From the NCBI GenBank assembly GCA_027297085.1, contig JAPUIL010000098.1:1-6680 (forward strand): a stretch of 6,680 bases of DNA. Direction: 5' to 3'. The notes under the pieces were generated by a model. It made no database searches. It saw only the letters and a list, made by a program, of their open reading frames with translations, and was not told the DNA's origin. This stretch comes from Verrucomicrobiota bacterium. GTDB taxonomy: Bacteria; Verrucomicrobiota; Verrucomicrobiia; Opitutales; UBA2995. The translations under genes and the position numbers were made by a program. This document shows, in pieces, positions 4,547 through 6,680 of the stretch (position 1 is the first letter of the stretch; each line of letters opens with the position of its first letter).

Positions 4547-6460
4547 ATGAAGACCTATCTGACTCTGATTCTCGGCGCGCTTCTACTTTGGAATGGCGCC
4601 CTCGCACAATCCGCATTTCCCGGCGATCGAGGCAAGAACCTCTGCGTGTCCACTCGTGAAGATATCTGGGAGCGCGAAGCCAAAAGCTATCTCGATGAGT
4701 TTGTGCGCGTTGACCGCGATGAAGTAATTTGCTTCGCAATCTATACCCAGCAAAGCGGAGTTCTCAAAATGACCGCGCAGCTCTTTCCGCTAAAACCAGG
4801 TGAGGATCGAAAAGTATCCTTAGAGTTCAAAAAAAATGGCCAGTGGAAAAAAGCCAAGACCGCCAAGGTCAATTACCCTGGATGGTATGCGCACTTCCGG
4901 GTGGAAGGATGGGATGGCTCCAAGGATGTCGCGTACCGGGTATCCCACAGTGGAGGTTCAGTATTCGAAGGTCTCGTAAGGAAGGACCCTGTCAACAAAC
5001 AGGAGATCGTTGTGGGTTCACTTTCCTGTAACTCAAAGCATGATCGCGGCGACCGGGCATCAATCGTGGCCAACCTGAAAGCCCAGGACCCGGACCTGTT
5101 ATTCTTTGCCGGAGACCAAAGTTATGAACACCGGGAAAACACTTATGCGTGGCTGTTATTTGGTTGGCAGTTCAGGGAAATCATTAAAGACCGTCCGACC
5201 ATCACCATTCTCGACGATCATGATATTGGCCAAGGCAATGTTTGGGGAGAAGGTGGTATTGTGGCAGACAGCACTGCGGGTAACTCCGGAGGATACTATT
5301 TCCCGCACGAATACATCAAAATGGTGGAAGCTCAGGAAACCTGGCACCTGCCTGATGCATTTGACCCAACGCCTATTGCACAGGGCATAGGTGTTTATTA
5401 CACCAACATGAACGTTGGTGGCGTGAGTTTTGCTATTTTGGAAGACCGGAAATTCAAGAGCGGCCCCAAAGACAAAATTCCTCCCATGGGTCCTCGCCCC
5501 GATCACATAAATGACAGCAGCTATAATCCAGCTGATGTGGATGTGCCCGGCCTGAAACTTTTGGGAGATCGCCAACTGGATTTCCTCCACCACTGGGCAC
5601 AAGATTGGACCGGTGTAGAAATGAAGGCTGTGCTATCGCAAACCGCATTTACAGGGGCTGTACACCTCCACGGAAGTGCCGACAAAGGCCGCCTGCTGGC
5701 AGACCTCGACAGTAACGCCTGGCCGCAAACTGGCCGCAACAAAGCCCTTGAAGCCATCCGCCGCGCCTGGGCGCCTCACCTTTGCGGTGACCAACACCTG
5801 GCGGTAGTGGTACAACATGGTATTGATGAATTTCGAGACGGACCCTTTGGTTTTACCAATCCCGCTATTGTAAATACCATCTATGGTCGCTGGTGGTGGC
5901 CGGAAGACGGTAAAGCAGGTGGAGGAGATCCCATCGACAACGAGTTTGAATGGACGGGCGACTATCTTGATGGACTACAAAACAAGATCACGATGCATGC
6001 TTATGCGAATCCCGATTTTGTAACGATGGGTGAAGCGCGTGAACTGTCAGAACAAGGAGGCGAAACCAATCTAAGTGACGGCTACGGTATCGCCCGCTTC
6101 CACAAACCTACCCGCACGATCACCTTCGAATGCTGGCCTCGGTTCGGCGACGTCACCAATCCTTCCTTTTCTCAATACCCAGGCTGGCCAATAACCATTC
6201 GTACCGAAGACAACGATGGTCGTGAAGTGTATGGCTACCTGCCCGAATTGATTTTCGACGGCATGAACGACCCTGTTGTTCAAGTTATTGAAGAATCAAC
6301 GGGCGACATCCTTTATACCGTCCGCATCCAAGGTGATACCTTCCTTCCAAAAGTGTATTCAGATGGAAAATACACTGTAAAAGCCGGAAAGGATCGCCCC
6401 GACGGATTCAAGAAATCCGGGCTGAGTCCGACGAGTAAGAAGTTAAAGGTAGAGCTGTAG
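4547..6460 (+). CDS. Exported PhoD-type alkaline phosphatase D family protein
   Basis: The protein has 637 residues. The signal peptide is MKTYLTLILGALLLWNGALA, with a clean ALA|Q cleavage site after residue 20, which fixes the ATG start. Residues 27-150 form a beta-rich N-terminal domain like that of PhoD enzymes. The metallophosphatase core then shows SLSC (Cys161), FAGDQSYEH (Asp190, Tyr193), ILDDHD (Asp223, Asp224, His225), LEDRKF (Asp300, Arg301) and CGDQHLA (Asp415, His417). The order and the Cys/Asp/Tyr set match the iron-calcium PhoD site described for the Bacillus enzyme. PhoD enzymes release phosphate from phosphomono- and diesters outside the cytoplasm. The insert around residues 430-510 with GRWWWPEDG and the beta-rich C-terminus (about 555-637) are less typical. 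No pho-box-like direct repeat was recognised upstream. Family call firm; substrate not determined. Confidence 0.9.
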   Translation: MKTYLTLILGALLLWNGALAQSAFPGDRGKNLCVSTREDIWEREAKSYLDEFVRVDRDEVICFAIYTQQSGVLKMTAQLFPLKPGEDRKVSLEFKKNGQWKKAKTAKVNYPGWYAHFRVEGWDGSKDVAYRVSHSGGSVFEGLVRKDPVNKQEIVVGSLSCNSKHDRGDRASIVANLKAQDPDLLFFAGDQSYEHRENTYAWLLFGWQFREIIKDRPTITILDDHDIGQGNVWGEGGIVADSTAGNSGGYYFPHEYIKMVEAQETWHLPDAFDPTPIAQGIGVYYTNMNVGGVSFAILEDRKFKSGPKDKIPPMGPRPDHINDSSYNPADVDVPGLKLLGDRQLDFLHHWAQDWTGVEMKAVLSQTAFTGAVHLHGSADKGRLLADLDSNAWPQTGRNKALEAIRRAWAPHLCGDQHLAVVVQHGIDEFRDGPFGFTNPAIVNTIYGRWWWPEDGKAGGGDPIDNEFEWTGDYLDGLQNKITMHAYANPDFVTMGEARELSEQGGETNLSDGYGIARFHKPTRTITFECWPRFGDVTNPSFSQYPGWPITIRTEDNDGREVYGYLPELIFDGMNDPVVQVIEESTGDILYTVRIQGDTFLPKVYSDGKYTVKAGKDRPDGFKKSGLSPTSKKLKVEL

Positions 6461-6498
6461 GACCTGCACTTTAATTTTAGCCTCTGATTAACCTCGGA

Positions 6499-6564
6499 TA
6501 AAGTAGCACGGGCTTCTAGCCTGTGTATCGCAAAAGCGACAGGCAAGATGCCTGTCCTACTTTA
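6499..6564. repeat. Cloverleaf-shaped palindromic element
   Basis: TAAAGTAG (6499-6506) and CTACTTTA (6557-6564) form a perfect 8-bp closing stem. Inside are three arms. Arm 1 is 6507-6514 with 6518-6525 (8 bp, one G-T pair, loop TCT). Arm 2 is TCGC (6528-6531) with GCGA (6536-6539), loop AAAA. Arm 3 is GACAGGCA (6538-6545) with TGCCTGTC (6549-6556), loop AGA. Arms 2 and 3 share two bases. The element starts 39 bp after the gene 3 stop. The GTAG...CTAC ends and paired 3-nt-loop hairpins fit a REP-like mobile repeat. It lacks tRNA features, so it is not a tRNA. Confidence 0.6.
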
Positions 6565-6568
6565 CAGC

Positions 6569-6621
6569 ATCCGTGAAAATCCTTGTACTTCTGTTGTTAG
6601 ATAATCAGTTTTTTCACGGAT
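6569..6621. repeat. 11-bp perfect stem-loop
   Basis: ATCCGTGAAAA (6569-6579) is the exact reverse complement of TTTTCACGGAT (6611-6621), with a 31-nt loop. It begins 4 nt after the cloverleaf ends. The A/T tracts on the inner side of the stem could act as a bidirectional transcription end for gene 3 and for a convergent gene to the right, though the long loop argues against efficient termination. It may equally be a pair of short dispersed repeats in opposite orientation. Confidence 0.5.
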
Positions 6622-6630
6622 ATAGCATAG

Positions 6631-6662
6631 CCGACAGCGAAGCGTGCAACAACCGGTCCTAC
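6631..6662 (-). repeat. Partial REP-like element, inverted orientation
   Basis: Read on the - strand, this stretch begins GGTAGGACCGG, close to GGTAGGGACCG at 4348-4358. It has no complete partner strand within the window, so it is either degraded or continues past the right edge in a rearranged form. The assignment rests on a short similarity. Confidence 0.3.
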
Positions 6663-6680
6663 CAATATCTGAAATCAAAA

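Overview
The window carries three complete protein-coding genes, all on the + strand. They are separated and flanked by unusually palindrome-rich non-coding DNA. Moderate GC, two Sec-exported hydrolases with Gram-negative-type signal peptides, weak Shine-Dalgarno sequences and GTAG...CTAC-bounded palindromic elements together suggest a Verrucomicrobiota genome, perhaps a marine Opitutae lineage. That placement rests on general resemblance from memory and was not checked by search.

Layout. Bases 2-85 may be the last 27 codons of a gene entering from the left, followed directly by a small hairpin. Bases 104-697 are non-coding and hold a series of stem-loops. These include two copies (122-187 and 536-614) of one element whose first hairpin shows two compensatory base-pair changes between the copies. 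Gene 1 (698-3241) encodes an exported protein with a six-repeat TolB/PD40-type beta-propeller, a beta-rich linker domain and a CehA/McbA-type PHP-like metallohydrolase domain. Gene 2 (3311-4120) follows after 69 bp with no palindromic insertion and encodes a cytoplasmic class II aldolase/adducin-family protein; the two are probably co-transcribed. Bases 4121-4546 are again non-coding, with nested and mutually exclusive inverted repeats and a short AT-rich leader. Gene 3 (4547-6460) encodes an exported PhoD-type alkaline phosphatase/phosphodiesterase. Bases 6461-6680 contain a cloverleaf-shaped palindromic element, an 11-bp stem-loop and part of another element.

Functional reading. Genes 1 and 3 would act outside the cytoplasm as metal-dependent hydrolases of organic esters, amides or phosphoesters. 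Gene 2 would act inside on a small sugar-like or hydroxy-acid compound. A scavenging role fits, but no substrate can be read from the sequence. No CRISPR array, tRNA, rRNA, transposase gene or defence system was seen. The most distinctive signal is the structured repeat DNA, above all the covarying repeat pair, one copy of which lies just upstream of gene 1.
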